A stretch of DNA of 64,000 nucleotides from Pempheris klunzingeri (GCF_042242105.1 NC_092028.1:15299338-15363337), one strand, 5' to 3'. Counted from the first letter of the stretch, positions 27,217 to 39,984 are shown. The notes: generated by a model from the sequence alone, not told the origin. Translations and numbers: made by a program.

Positions 27217-27967
27217 GATTGTTGATGTTTCCTCTTTGTCGCTAAGCTTATTACAATTTGAAAATCTGAACAGTTGACGAGTCGCAGTGTGTCAAGGGGA
27301 CGTTTGCATCCGTAACTTCTCCAGGTTGTTTCAGTCTGTGCGCTCCTCTCTCCCTCTCTCTCTTCCTTTTTTTTTTTTTTTTGTTGCGCCTCTCTTTCCT
27401 TTTCTGGACGGTCAGCTTTTCAAACGCACCTGAGCGCAGGTAAAGTCACTTCCTACTGAACTTCTTGAACCTAATCTCGTCTAAATTCCCACCGCGAACC
27501 ACTTGAGGAGATTGGAGAGTCTTTTGGGAATGGATACAGTCACACCTGCGCTCCTGACGCACGCCCAGTCCAGGAGCGGGAGTGGTTTACTGTACACTAA
27601 CTGAGGGGGATTTTCACATGTCAAAGCTCAGAGGTGGAATAAAAGCATGTTTAAGCAACAGCTGCTGTGGATTTGTGCTTTAAAGGGAACTACCTGAGGC
27701 AAATGAATGAACTGGACAGCTCAGTAATCCTGAAATTCTGGTCTGTTGTGCAACTTTTATATCTCATGTGATCAACAGGTTATCAGACATGATAATAATA
27801 AAAATCTTTAAAATTAGGCAAACAGAAAATAACTTTACAAGGGATCCCTTTCTTTGTGGGCATGTAAAGGAATCCTTAATGTTTGCACTGATGTTGGCAG
27901 AACTGCTGTCAGGAACCATGCTGCCCTCAAACTACAGTCTCACATTCCCCTCTGGGATTTTAAAGCC

Positions 27968-28200
27968 TTATTAGAATAGAATAGAATAGAATAGAAATAC
28001 TTTATTGATGCCCAGGGGGGAAATTCTGGATGTTTTCTATTGTTCTTGTAACTGTTTTGTGTAACTGTTCCTTTGATTCTTGTTTATTGTGTTGGTTTGT
28101 TGTGGATGTTTCTTGTTCTTAGGTGTCTCTTGTAAAATAAGTCTTAATCTCAATGAGATTTCCTGATTAAATAAAGATGAAATAAAGCAAATCTTGAAAA
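27968..28200 (+). repeat. (AATAG)n plus LINE-like 3' end relics
   Basis: Tandem AATAG units at about 27972-27995 run into ATACTTTATTGATGCCCAGG and a GGGGGGAAATTC motif, the signature of an abundant teleost retroelement end. Further on, CTTAATCTCAATGAGATTTC and TGATTAAATAAAG match another common teleost LINE tail. Two relics seem to be abutted. Families are from memory. Confidence 0.6.
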
Positions 28201-28355
28201 GGGAGCTCCTGCAGTTATAATTTCAAAAGTAATTCTCAGAGATCACACTCACGCTGAAGTGTCTGTATCTTCTAAGCCCCCACCCACAGAGTTTAAGTAG
28301 TTAAGGGTAGGTCCCTAACAACAGGAACTCCTGCCATCATCTGCACTCCTGTGGG

Positions 28356-28369
28356 CTGTGTGTGTGTGT

Positions 28370-28414
<45 letters not shown>
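28356..28414. repeat. (GT)n joined to a 31-base poly-G run
   Basis: (GT)14 at about 28356-28383 is directly followed by 31 consecutive G at 28384-28414. Long G homopolymers are rare and error-prone in assemblies, so the true length is doubtful. Confidence 0.9.
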
Positions 28415-28415
<1 letters not shown>

Positions 28416-29299
28416 GGGCACAGGGTAGTGCGGGGGCACAATTTGTAAAAGTATAAACTTTGTGGCTGGGTGGCGCCATGTGTTGAGTTAGCCCACATCT
28501 ATTCCAATATTAAACTGTGCTCGCGGCCTTTAACCTTTTTAAATTCCACATGTCAAACTGTGGCAACCTGCTTCATGTTGGTAGGACCTGAACTCACATC
28601 ATCCTGCCTCGGAGAGCTGCAGCTCTGAGCTACAGAGACCTCTTGTGGCTGCTGCTTGTCCTCACACAGCCGTGACACAGCAGACATCTACATCATCTGG
28701 CATGTCCAGCTATGAAGTGACTGACACACTAATTGATATGAACTTAATCGAAAGCATCCCTCAAGATAATTCAGAAAGCTAACATCCCATCCCATAACCT
28801 ACAATTACTATGCAGACGAGAGCTTTCCCTCATTAAATCGTTAATGTGAACAACCAGTTTTATGAATACGTCACTTGCAGGATGCTTCGTGTTACTGATT
28901 TGAGTTTTCAAACAGGAAAAACATCAAGTTCTGGGATGATCAAAGTTCACCAAAAGTACCCTTCGAAATCAGATTGCGCTTGTTTGTCGGTGCTGATACT
29001 GAAATTTTAAAGAAACAAATCAGCACTGGCATCACTGGCGGTGAGCTCTTCAGCCCAGAAAAACATATAAAGAAGAGGCTGAATCAGATAGCAGTAAGAT
29101 CAGAGGTATGAGCTTGCATTCTTATCAACTTCATGGTTGTTTTGTTGTGCGTAGGTACTTATTTAATTCATTTTAATTCTTGCTTAACAACTAAAACCCA
29201 CAAAATACAATCGAAATGAACAACAGCACAAATGGCAAAGAGTCAGAAAGTCTGACTTAGTAAAGCCAGCTATACAGAAGTATCCTAAATTTGCTAACA

Positions 29300-29400
29300 T
29301 CAGCCACCATAAGCTACATCATACCAGACCAAGTAAGTCTTTAGCAGCAGTGAATGTATTGATTGAAAAAAAGCGAGGGCGGGTTTAGTTGCTTTAACTT
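29300..29400 (+). repeat. Dispersed repeat, copy shared with 2815-2935
   Basis: GCCACCATAAGCT, CATACCAGACCAA and AGCAGCAG occur in the same order and spacing here and at about 2820-2880 on the same strand, followed by similar GTGTGTTTTATTGCTT / GCGGGTTTAGTTGCTT segments. This is an unnamed interspersed repeat, about 70-80% similar by eye. Confidence 0.6.
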
Positions 29401-30926
29401 TTTTAAGTCGCACAGTTTTTCTTTAAAATGTAGGTTTGCATAGGAAGTTGACAAAAAAAAGTCAAGTGAGTCATCCGAGTTCTCAGAAACCAGATGAATG
29501 TGCTTGTAACGCATCTACCAGAGATGGATCGAGCGTTTGCTTGTGGCCGTGAAAGGTCAACAAGGCTGCTGTGCTGAAGATTTAGACTGCTTTAGGTTCT
29601 CTGTGTCCCTCTGAGCACAAAAGCTATTCTCAGTGGCCAAACTCATGTTGAAGTGTTTCTATCCTCTAAGCCTTCACCCACAGGGTTTAAGAAGTCCCTG
29701 CCTGATTGAATATACGTCAAAAAAGTAACACAGTGAATGAATAATATCAGAACACCTTTAAAATGCTTTTAATGTAAAGACTAGGTCACCACAGTGGAAA
29801 GCTCATGTCTAGTCAGTTTCCTTTGTGCTCTGTGGTGCTTGGGATGTCCTGGGTCATAACATCAGGAGACGTGATCCTCTGCTTGCCAACAGCAGCCAGA
29901 AACCTCATCAGGCCCTTCTGCAGGAACGGGATAATATCCCATAACTGCTGAATCAGAGGCTCTGCGTCTCTGTGTTCCAGATGTAGCAAACAGTGCTGCT
30001 AGAAGCAGCCGCATAACTGTGAGACTCAACAGAGTGCGCTTATAGGAGCTCATGGAGAAGCTCCAAATGACTGAACCTGTGGTCTGACATGGTGTCAGAC
30101 CTCTGTAGCGCATTTGGCCCAGATTCAATTTGTGCTGCATCATTAACATGTCAGAAAAGCACACTGTTCACCAACCATCTCGACAAGAAAGGTTCGTAAT
30201 ACTGTTGATCAAGCCATTGTGCATGCCATTATATTGTGTATGTAAATAAAAAACTGCAGTTACATACTAGGTGTTAATTAAGCCACACACATCATTGTTG
30301 TAACCCACCTGCTAACACTGACATCATATCCTCTTAGATTGAAATCCGCTGAAAGACTGAATGGCTGCTATGATTGCCACATATACGAAATGTGGGTATC
30401 AGCATCAGTAATAGCAAGCTGGGCTTTAATTAAGAGGAAGGAGTTCTTAAGTGAATCCTAAAACTCCACTGTTGGTGGATTGGATTTAAGAAAAAGGAAA
30501 GATAGCCATGTGGAGAGAGTTATGCTGATACTCCCATATCAAAAATGAATGAAGTTATAAACAGCACATGCTGTAAGCCGACCTATGCTGTTACATATGA
30601 GGCTGTAACCACATCCTGTTAGTGTAATAAAGCAGCTGATCTAGGCCACTCATCACACAGGTTTCTACCTGAAAACATCTGCAGGGGAGATACACGTACC
30701 GAGAGTTTTCAAGCTTCTCAAAATCGTAAGGTTTAGGTGGAAAACATTCATCAGATAAGAATTTGGATCAAAATCCCTTTTTCACCCAACACCTACCTAC
30801 ACCTCTAAAAGCACCTAGTGAGTGTCACATTTTCCGCTCGTACGTCTGTTACAGAAAACAGCTCCGAAACATGAGAGGGGAGTGATGCAGCCACATTTCA
30901 AGAGCTGTCTTACCCCTTTATCAACA

Positions 30927-30966
<40 letters not shown>

Positions 30967-33631
30967 TTCATCACACCTGATATTGAGACAGAGTGTGTGT
31001 ACACAAGGCTACAAGGTAAAAATGGCATTTCCTTTGGTTTTTGTAAACCCGTCACTGCACTTATCAGATCATTATGTCTTCCAGTGTTATACAGTATTTT
31101 TGTACCTCAGGTTCTGATGATACCTTATCATTTGGTGTTTCCTGTTACAAGTTAAGACATGTATGGAAACGGCTGCAATTGCACAATCTGGAGCTTTCTG
31201 CACTTGTGCAAACCTTTTCTTGATTAATACAAGTTTGCAGAGTTCGAACAATAGCCTTAGGGTGACTGTAACATTGTGGTGGAGACGGTCATGGCTTCTT
31301 GCTTTTCTTGCTCATGTTGTTTTTCTTGCATGAGGGTCTCAGTTTCCAGTAGTGTGTTACCACTCACCTCAAAGCACAGTTTCTACTTATCGCTGGACTA
31401 TATAAAAGCCCCCCCAACACACACACACACATATACACTTGCATATGCGCACCACTTTACACTTACCCCACATAAAGGCGGTAAACACAGTTTTCACACT
31501 TATGCGCTTGGGCTGCTGTTTAGCTGCAGTGTGAAGGAAAAAAAAATTAACAGTGTGTGACCACACAGCCGCATTGCACAAGTAAACATTCCCCTGTCTT
31601 GTACGGTGCTGCGAGATGACACTCTTTTTTTTTTTCCTGTGTGACATTTGACTCATAAAGCGTCTCTGGGCTCTACGTTTGGACACAACTTGTTTTCACT
31701 TATATAGTTTGTTCCTTGACTTACAGTGTTTGATGCTGCAGTGTCTGCATTAGTGAAAACATGGACAAGGCTCGACTTGGCACGGGTGATAAATTATTGA
31801 ACTTTGCACTGTTTTTCAGATGGTTGTTTCTTCTCGTGTGGCTCAGTGTGACCTTTTGAGAAAATAAAGGTTTTATCTAACTTCAAAAACAATTCCCTGT
31901 TTTATAGTAAAACGATAATATGTCCCTCATTATAAAGTTGGCCTTGAAAAGCCACAGCGACTAATCGCCTGATGTCGCTTTCACATTATCTCTTTCATAA
32001 GAAGTCAATGTAAGTGCAAGTTTACAGTAAGGCTCAGGGTTGTTACTGATTTGAGTTATCACTTGTCCACCGTTTGAGTAATCTGTTTCAGTAGCTGAAG
32101 GTTTCTTAAAAAAAATAAATGTCATAAATCTAGCATTTCTTCAAGAAAATGGGAAGTGAATATTTTTGTTCTAACACCCAAACTGTCTGTCTGATTAATT
32201 CCACGAACACGCAGAGTAAATAAATGCTTGTTCATTTGGTGTGATTTAAATATACACTTAAACTTCTCCTTTCGTTAACAGGGTACTAATAAGCCTGCCT
32301 CCATCCCTCTCGCTAAATATTACAAAATAAAACATCCAATTTCTGGTTAACCTGGTATTTCATTTTCATGTATTTGGACATGAATTAAATTTTGTACCAC
32401 ATCAAATTGAATTGGGAATCAATTTCAAATAATTTCATTCCCTTTTTGTTTAGTTTTTTTGTGTTGTGTGCCATCACGGCTTGATGGTGGTGTCGCAAAA
32501 CCTCTGGATGGTTATTCGGTGAGCATCCTGGTATTCTGAAGAAACATTTCACCAACCTCAAGAGAATAAGTGAAATCAAACACTAGTTGTTTCAACAATA
32601 ATTTCAGTAGCTTCATTTCACATGGCAACTCATTCCAGAGATGTATTATTTCACATAAACGGTAAATTACAGTTATTATTGTTACAACACATATAGCATT
32701 CAAATTAAGCCTGACTTTAATAGTACAATAAGTAATCTGCAAACATTTTATCAACTTTGTGCAAAGCTGTAAGAATCTTTGTGAAATTAAAGAAGACATA
32801 TTTACATGGTCATGTGACAGAGCACAAATCCAGTTTAGCTTTTTTTTTGTCACTGAAAGACAAGACAAAGAGATGTGTGCTTCTCTTCTACATATATATT
32901 TTCATACATTGTGCCACATCCATTGTCTGAGTGGCAGTGCAGGCGTTCCCTTGTTGTACTTTTTGGGCCTCATTGTCACAATTGTCTTAAAGGCCTGAGG
33001 AGATGTCAGGCGACACTGCATGAGTTGCTACATTGCTTCACACGCATCACTTGAACCTCAGTGGTGCAGAAATGGAGTTACAGCTTGGCTGCTTGCAAGG
33101 TGACATCTTCATCGCCTGCGTGTTCCTCGCATGTCTTCGTAAACATCACTGGTGGCGACGCGTCTTGGTTTCACCTTGCTGCACAAAGCCTTGATCTGGT
33201 AACAACAGATATTGGTGTCAACATGTTAGATGTAGGTCTATAATACAATAAGTAATGGCATTGCTATGTAATGTATTTTTTGCAACTTCAGCAAACACAC
33301 ACACACACACAGAGTCAGATTCACATTCACTTCCATTCATTTTGCCATGGAATATCTTGCTCTTATGCAGCTGCGGTTATGTTTTGTTTGTAAATAAAGC
33401 ACAGTTTGAATAAAAAGTGCGAAAATGACACTGACAAGAAAGTTTGCCGTTCAAACCAAGTAACAAACTGATTTTGCTGTGTGTTTTTACAAGTACTACC
33501 ACTGTTGAGCATAACAGGAACATGAAAACAGCCCCAAAGATTCCATCAGGAGATGACTCATAGAAAAATACAGTAAAATAGAGAAACACACGCACAGACA
33601 CCTCCAAACACACACCAGCACATGTGGGTAC

Positions 33632-34621
33632 CTTGAGGATGATCACAATGAGGAGGCCCGTGACAATGATGCCAAGCAGCACAGCGGCACAGATCACAAC
33701 AGACACCAGGGCCACATTCTTATCTGATGGCTCGCACGTCTGCGCTCGATCTGATGAATTCATACACAGTGCAGTGTTTATCAGAGACTGAAGTTGTTAA
33801 AGGTTTTAAATGTTTTCCTCATTTTCCTCACAACCATAATGGTATTGCGTGTTGCATCAAAACTGATTTGGAATATTTCTTTAGTACATTTCTTAGGTGA
33901 CTTTCCATGTTGAGTGAAATTCTTCCAATTTTCTGATACAAAATTGATTTGAAATTACAAATACTCCACTGGAAATCATCTAAAATCATAAACATGTACG
34001 TTTAGTACGTATCAGACATGTTGCAGTAGCGTGTAGCATCCAGTGGAATGATTTGTGAGAAGGTTTTGTGAGACAATACAAAAATGGATGAGGCTTACCT
34101 GTCACCACCAGGAGCACAGAACCTGTGCCTTTTGTGATTTCTGCTCGATGTTTGTTGTCGTCGAACCTTTTGTACTCGCACCAGTACGGCCCTGTGTCGT
34201 CAGAGGTCAAGTTTTTGATGAGGATGTCCAGGTTGGGGAATACTCCATTTAACTGAAGTCTGCCCCCGAATCCTGTGACAATGTTACTTTTGTCTGAGTT
34301 GTATTCTTTGATGAAAATTAAGTCCTCACTGAGACCCCTCTTCAAATACAGGTACTCTGTTTTGTTTGAATATCTGCACTGGATAGTGATGGTCTCTCCA
34401 AAATGTTTCCATACTACTCCACTGCTGCCTACATGGATGGACACAAAAAAAAAGCACAGTTTCATCTTTTTGCTTTACATTTGATAAAGCTTTATGAATG
34501 AATCCTTCCTTAACTATACACCTTACATATATATTTACATGTAATCAGTCTTACCTGGGCCACTCAGGACTGTGCAGAAGAGACAAAGGATGGTTATGAG
34601 CTTCAACCACACGGCAGACAT
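33632..34621 (-). CDS. CD7-like Ig-superfamily membrane receptor (3 exons, 3' end uncertain)
   Basis: Single-Ig type I membrane protein, probably a leukocyte surface receptor. Exons: 34555-34621 (signal peptide, residues 1-22), 34099-34428 (Ig V domain) and 33632-33750 (stalk and membrane segment); both introns are phase 1 with GT-AG ends. The V domain has Cys40 and Cys106 and the DDTGPYWC motif (99-106), with N-glycosylation sequons at Asn44 and Asn95. The membrane segment is about 145-171. The GR....G...NLDI pattern and the overall plan (one V domain, short stalk) resemble CD7; a CD300/pIgR-like protein is the main alternative. CD7 maps to 17q25.3 near SEPT9, which favours CD7. The end is unclear. 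Splicing at AAG|GTACCC (33632) needs a later exon that I could not find; reading through gives a stop near 33377. No cytoplasmic tyrosine motif is visible. Confidence 0.7.
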
Positions 34622-35281
34622 GCTGACAGCGACTGTCATCCAAGGTTCACCAGAATGCTAACTCTTCAGCTGGAAATGTGCTTATGTTTTCACCCACATC
34701 ACCCAATACGATTACTAACAGCAACACGTGACCTACATCTAGGTGTCTGATGTGGGCGAGAAGATGACAGCGTATTCAGACAGACCGCTTAGATACATTG
34801 TGAGGAGATTTGGAAACTATTTAAAAAAAAACAACTTCTCTCTGAGGTCAAACCACTTGTGCAGGAAGTGTAGCTACAGATCAGACCGTTTTTGATCTCT
34901 CTCTAAAGCATCAGGAAAAGCATTGCTTGATACGTTTTGAGAGCTTGCACTGGTGCAACTGCAGTGTTGGGGAGAGGCCCGTGATTTGCAGCGAGAGTGC
35001 CCGTGGTGGCAGAAATACAAACACATGCTTTAAAACCAAATGCAAAAAGGTCCAGTTATATGGTGCTAAAGTGCTTTTGATTAAACTAGTCATCAAAAAA
35101 AAATCTAACACAGGCAGTGAGTTGATAAACAGGATTGTACAATATACTGTATATTTTAAAGATGAGTATTGTCTGTGTAGATGCACTCAAATATAGACAG
35201 CAACTAGCACAGCCATCCCAGACCCGATAAAGCTTTGTGAACTCTTCCCACCTTAGATTAATTACTACAAAACATATTTAT

Positions 35282-35830
35282 TTACCTGGGCCACTCAGGA
35301 CTGCGCAGATGATTGTTTCACATCAAGTTTCACACGAAATATGTATTCTTTAGAGGAAGCGTTGAGGATTTAAGGAAGTAAGGCTGTCACAGTGCCACAT
35401 GACTGCTGACCCAGAAGTCTACCAACAACAACAACACGTGACCCTCGTATGTGCGAGATCAAAACCAAAATGATAAAACTAACATAGAGTACATATAAAC
35501 ACGTGAGATTGGCAGCTCTAATCTGAGCCAGTGAACGCAATACTTATTTTGATGTACAGATTTAGAGATATTATGACAGGATAGGCGAGGGAGAGAGAGA
35601 CAAAGGAAAAGACAGGATCTAGTCAAACCCCAGCTGCTGAAGATGAAGATTTAGCTTTTAATGGTAAGCTCTCAACAAGGTGAGCCACTGAGAGACCGCA
35701 GTGTGTGCAAAACCACTACAAACACATGCGATATCTTATCATCTTCACATAACACTTATTGAAAGTGAAGTTGAGCAAGACAGTAGCATTGGCTGATATG
35801 TTTTTCAGGCCTTGCACAGTAGGGATAGGG
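35282..35830 (-). pseudogene. Decayed duplicate of the CD7-like promoter and first exon
   Basis: On the minus strand, GCAGTCCTGAGTGGCCCAGG and its donor (GTAAA) repeat the end of the functional exon (34555-34621) almost exactly, encoding ICAVLSGP against FCTVLSGP. Upstream in that frame comes a TGA and no ATG, so the signal peptide cannot be made. The block continues with ACAACACGTGACC (compare AGCAACACGTGACC near 34725) and AGCATTGGCTGATATG (compare AGCATTGCTTGATACG near 34920). No Ig or membrane exon accompanies it. Confidence 0.6.
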
Positions 35831-38039
35831 TGACGATGCATATTCCACACTGAAAGTAGGTCAAGAGTTTAGTTTTAGGGCGGAAGATTTTTACAGGGTT
35901 TGCACTGCCCTCCAGTGGCACATGAGCAAACGTGTCAACCATTAAAGATAAAATATAGTTCTATGCGCAAATTATCAGGATATATACAGGATATAGTCTA
36001 GAGGGAACACATGACGTTAAAAGTGTGATTGAAAGACTCCAGGACACCAGAAGCTGAGTTCAAAATTGGCGTACAGTGTAAAGGTGCTCTCTCTCCCTCC
36101 CTGTCCTCAGAAACCCATTTCCTCATCAGTCCTTGTGGTTCTAAGAACAGAGCACAATAAAAACTATAAAAGCCATGAAATCACAGAGACTGTAAAATTC
36201 AGCCAGGCATATAATCGGTCCATCTCTCAGTTACACGTGTAGAGTAAGAAGTAATGACCAAGACCAAAATAAACTTTTTGTATCAATATATATATATATA
36301 AAAATAAAATATCTTATAGTCACAACACAGTGAAATCACAGTTTTTGTTTTACAGACCGTCGTTTTAAACAGTAAATACCATTAACTTGTCACTATCCTG
36401 AGTAGGATTGTAGGATAATTGCAAACTCAACATCAATAACATCAATAAAGGCTTTCACAGCCTTTGGAGACACATTTAAAAAACCACCCCCACCCCCTGC
36501 TCTCTCTGGGACAGATTAAAAAAAGGTCCCTGTCCATCCTTCCGCTCTCCCCTCCATCAATTCCCCTCCTCCAGCCTCGTCCAGTCAGGAAGGTTCAATA
36601 TGAGCTGAAGCAGACATGGCAAAGAGGGCTTTTACGCTCCTTTTGTCGCTACGGAAACGGCCCTGTCCATTTGCCAACCAGTGCTTCCTGTTTAAGGGCT
36701 TCTGGTGGGTGGGAGGCGTCGTATTTTTGAGACTGCGAGATAATCAGGAGGCTCTGTCTCTGGTCACAGACAGACATCAAGTAGCACATAGGGAGATTAT
36801 TAATTCAATTCTATTCTTATACATCAATAGAATTATTTTCAGGAGAGAAAAGTGTAACATGTCTGTCTTCAACATATTAATAGTGTGTTTCCTCTGAAAA
36901 ATCTCCTTCCTCCTCCTGTCTAGAGTGGCTGCTGAGTCAGTGTAGTATGACTGAATGGGGTGTATTGATTGACTGATTGCCTGCTGTGTCACTCAGAGAT
37001 GACTCACCTCATTTCCCCAAATTGTTTCCACACTCACATATCCTTTTCCTCCTGAGAGATCTCTGGGGACGCACATGGCCTCATCTGGAGTGCACATGCT
37101 GTAATGGCCCTGTCAATACATTGAAGTTGCAAATGAGCAAGGATGCTTAAACATTCATCACCGGCATCAGTTAAATGACTCGGCATATGGCCGTGGGGGA
37201 GGAAAATGGTAATCTCCTGTCTTTCTAGAAAGATTAGTAGGATGATCAAGGGGGATAGACAAGAGAGTCTGTTTCTAATGTGGTTTTACTGATTAGCTGT
37301 TGACCGGGACAAAAGAACAAACTGCGGTGCAAAAATGCAATTGTACATTTTGAGCTCAAAATGAACACAAGGTACGACTGGTCACTCTTTTTTCATATGT
37401 TTGCATATTTCCAGGAAAAGAATGAGGAAAGCACCAGGGTAACTCTGTGCCTTAAAGTATAATAAAAGGCACACGATTTTCCCTGTGGGTACAGCACTTA
37501 CTGAAAACAAGCCTTCATTGACTGCACTCCAGCATTCTGGCTTTTCTCCAAGGCAGGAAGTTCTTCTCCTGCTCTTATGTGACCTCTACATGCCTTTCAC
37601 GGCAGATGAGGGCTTAAACACACCGCCGTGCCACGGTTCTCTTCACGGGCTGCTCGGGGTGTGGCTCTGAAGGAGCTCCAGTCGTAGCTCAGGAGGCAGA
37701 CAGAGAAACGACTGAAACTACTGCGATGGCAGCTTTTATTCAGGTGTTTCTTTTCACTGACACCTATGTGGCTGGCACGCAGATATATAGGGCGTGCACA
37801 ATACAGTGGAAATGTTTTTTTAAGCCCAAGTTGAACGCTTTTGTCACTCCCAGTGCGTTATCACTGCTAAAAGATGAGCGGCCCTCCAGGACCCTTCAGC
37901 TCCACACTAAGAGGCTTACAAAGTCAAATAATACACCATCATTCAAATTAAAGTCATGGAGTAAAGACAAGATGACTAGAGGAGAGTCATGTATAATCAG
38001 CAGTGGTGGAGGAAATTCAGATCCTTTACTTTAAAGCAC

Positions 38040-38110
38040 AGTGCTGATTCAAGTTTTATTGTCACAAACACATTCATACACAGTACAGAAATTAAATAGT
38101 ATAAACAGTA
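38040..38110 (+). repeat. Possible retroelement tail fragment
   Basis: AAGTTTTATTGTCACAAACA followed by CATACACAGTACAG resembles a common fish repeat tail. Short and family uncertain. Confidence 0.35.
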
Positions 38111-38424
38111 CATAACTGCAATGTAAGGGGTGGTGATGACATCAGTTTGACCAGAGGAAGAACTATGAATTATTGATTATAATCAGGAAAATCTACTTTT
38201 AAAGTACGAGCAGTAAAAGCATTCAATGCAGAAAACAAACCTTGTGACCGTTATACTCATGTGTTATATTAGTATCATGCATTTTACATTTAGTTGAGGT
38301 GGAGCTATTTTTTTTTAACTATTTTATATATGACTACAACTAATTATCATTATAATGGTCCACTGATTCTTTGGTTTTTAAAAATGTATTATACAGTTAG
38401 AAATCACAGTTACACAGAGCCCAA

Positions 38425-38490
38425 ATCAGAATCAGAATCAGAATCAGAATTCCTTTAATAATCCACAGGGGGAAATTGCTTTTTGTTACA
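38425..38490 (+). repeat. (AGAATC)n plus retroelement 3' end
   Basis: Four tandem AGAATC units lead into CCTTTAATAATCCACAGGGG and GGAAATTGC, the same signature as at 5.75 kb and 27.99 kb. The hexamer tail is typical of this teleost repeat. Confidence 0.65.
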
Positions 38491-39978
38491 CACAGCTCCA
38501 AAAGAATGAGAATAAACTTCAAACACAAAAGTAAAAAATATAAATATATAAAAGTATGTAAAGTGGCGCCTTCAGAATGCTTGTTTTGTCCGACTAACTG
38601 TCCAAGCCTCATAATAATTGAAAATACATTAAAAAATTGTTATAATAAAAAAGCAGCGAATACTCATGTAGGAGCAGCTGGAACCAGGAAATGCTTTTGC
38701 ATTTCAAAATAGTTGCCTGTCAATACACTCATCCATTGACTACCGTTAATCAGCTGCTCATTTCAGCTGTTCTTGTATAAACTGTTGGGTAGTAGTATTT
38801 TATGACATAGTTCATATTTCATGAGCACTTCATATGTTTTGTGTGCAGAAACCTTAGTTTGTAATGTAACTAGCAGGGAAAGCTGCCAAATAATCATAGT
38901 AAAATTAAATGTAAAATATTTCCCTGAAGTAGTCAAATTTTCACCTAAGTACAGAACTCGAATACATCGAATACATGTCACTAATTTAAGGACTAAACAG
39001 AGATCTTGAAAGTATATATACTACAAAGTCTCTGCCACTAAGTCAGTTTAGCTGTTGTAACCTCTTTTATTTTTGTATATGTTAATGATTCAGGGGTAGT
39101 GCTGTCTCTCTCTCTGGCTGCAGACAGTTGAATATATGCAACATGAATTATATACATATTATACTCAAATGTGCCTTTTGTACCTCCCACTAAGGGCAGG
39201 AGAACATCTCTTTCCACCAAATACATTAGTCCTGAATCGTAATTTTGAAAACTACCATTTGTGTAGTGCTTGATCAACTCCAAGACAAATTCTTAAAAGA
39301 AGTGAACTTTTCATCAGATCATCATATGGATAACTACGTTCTCTAAACATCTAAATGCATGAGAAGAGCCAATACTCGAGAAGTCTGGTATGTCAAACAA
39401 AACTCTACCAAATCCAGTTTACGTGTTGCTCATGGTGCTTTAGGGGGGCGAAAAATGTCAAACTTCAGAGAAAGCATTTCCAAATAAAGCCATCTTTGAA
39501 GAGTGCAAGTAACATCACATCTTGCATGAATCACTTCACCTTCTGAAACTGACTTTTGTTTTAAAAATCCCAAGATTCTCGACTGAATGCAACACCCACT
39601 TTAAATCAGAAACACAGCAAGGAGAGCCAAATATCCAGCGTATGATGTCATGAAAAGAAAGTGCAGTTTCTCCTCTGGCAGGATCGGAGGCAGCTTGTGT
39701 GATTACTTTGGCTGGGCAGACTTCCAGTCACAGAGCCTGTCTCTGCTCTTAAGGGCCGCAGCCTTCAGACTCCATCTCACTGTACATAAATAATACTCAG
39801 CTCCATGTGAGGAGCCATTTATGCACATGAAAACCTTTATCTACATTTCTTTGTGTGCACTACTGCTGAATTGGAATATTCACTTTTGCATGATCAAATG
39901 TTCCTACAATGCTGTCACGAGACTAGAATAGAAAAAAAGGGAAGAAAAAGAATCAGCCACAGGAAATTCATATCAATC

Positions 39979-39984
39979 TTTATT
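39979..39984 (-). terminator. Possible jpt1 polyadenylation signal
   Basis: AATAAA on the minus strand, about 405 bases after the jpt1 stop codon. It is placed sensibly for a 3' UTR, but no downstream GT-rich element was checked. Confidence 0.35.

Larger units (their letters stand above)
27217..33631. other. Gene-poor stretch between septin 9 and the CD7-like gene
   Basis: No gene is supported here. It contains retroelement relics, a duplicated segment (about 28225-28310 and 29605-29695, sharing GTGTCTGTATCTTCTAAGCC-like and CACCCACAG blocks), a (GT)n at about 30932-30965, and a possible TATA element (ACATATAAAG at about 29065) with no gene recognised after it. Untranslated or cytoplasmic exons of the CD7-like gene could lie in its right end. 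Confidence 0.5.
35831..39960. other. Intergenic stretch between the CD7-like gene and jpt1
   Basis: No coding exon recognised. It holds an AT run at about 36286-36310, retroelement relics near 38040 and 38430, and otherwise unique sequence. Short open frames on both strands lack splice context or family resemblance. Confidence 0.5.

Noticed and set aside
28595..28680. tRNA-like sequence on the minus strand (TAGCTCAGAG and GAGTTCAGGTCC)
   Set aside because: The A- and B-box-like motifs are present but the D and acceptor stems do not pair; at best a decayed SINE.
37030..37255. Unique-looking stretch that might be a conserved noncoding element
   Set aside because: Nothing in the sequence alone shows conservation; it needs a multi-species alignment.
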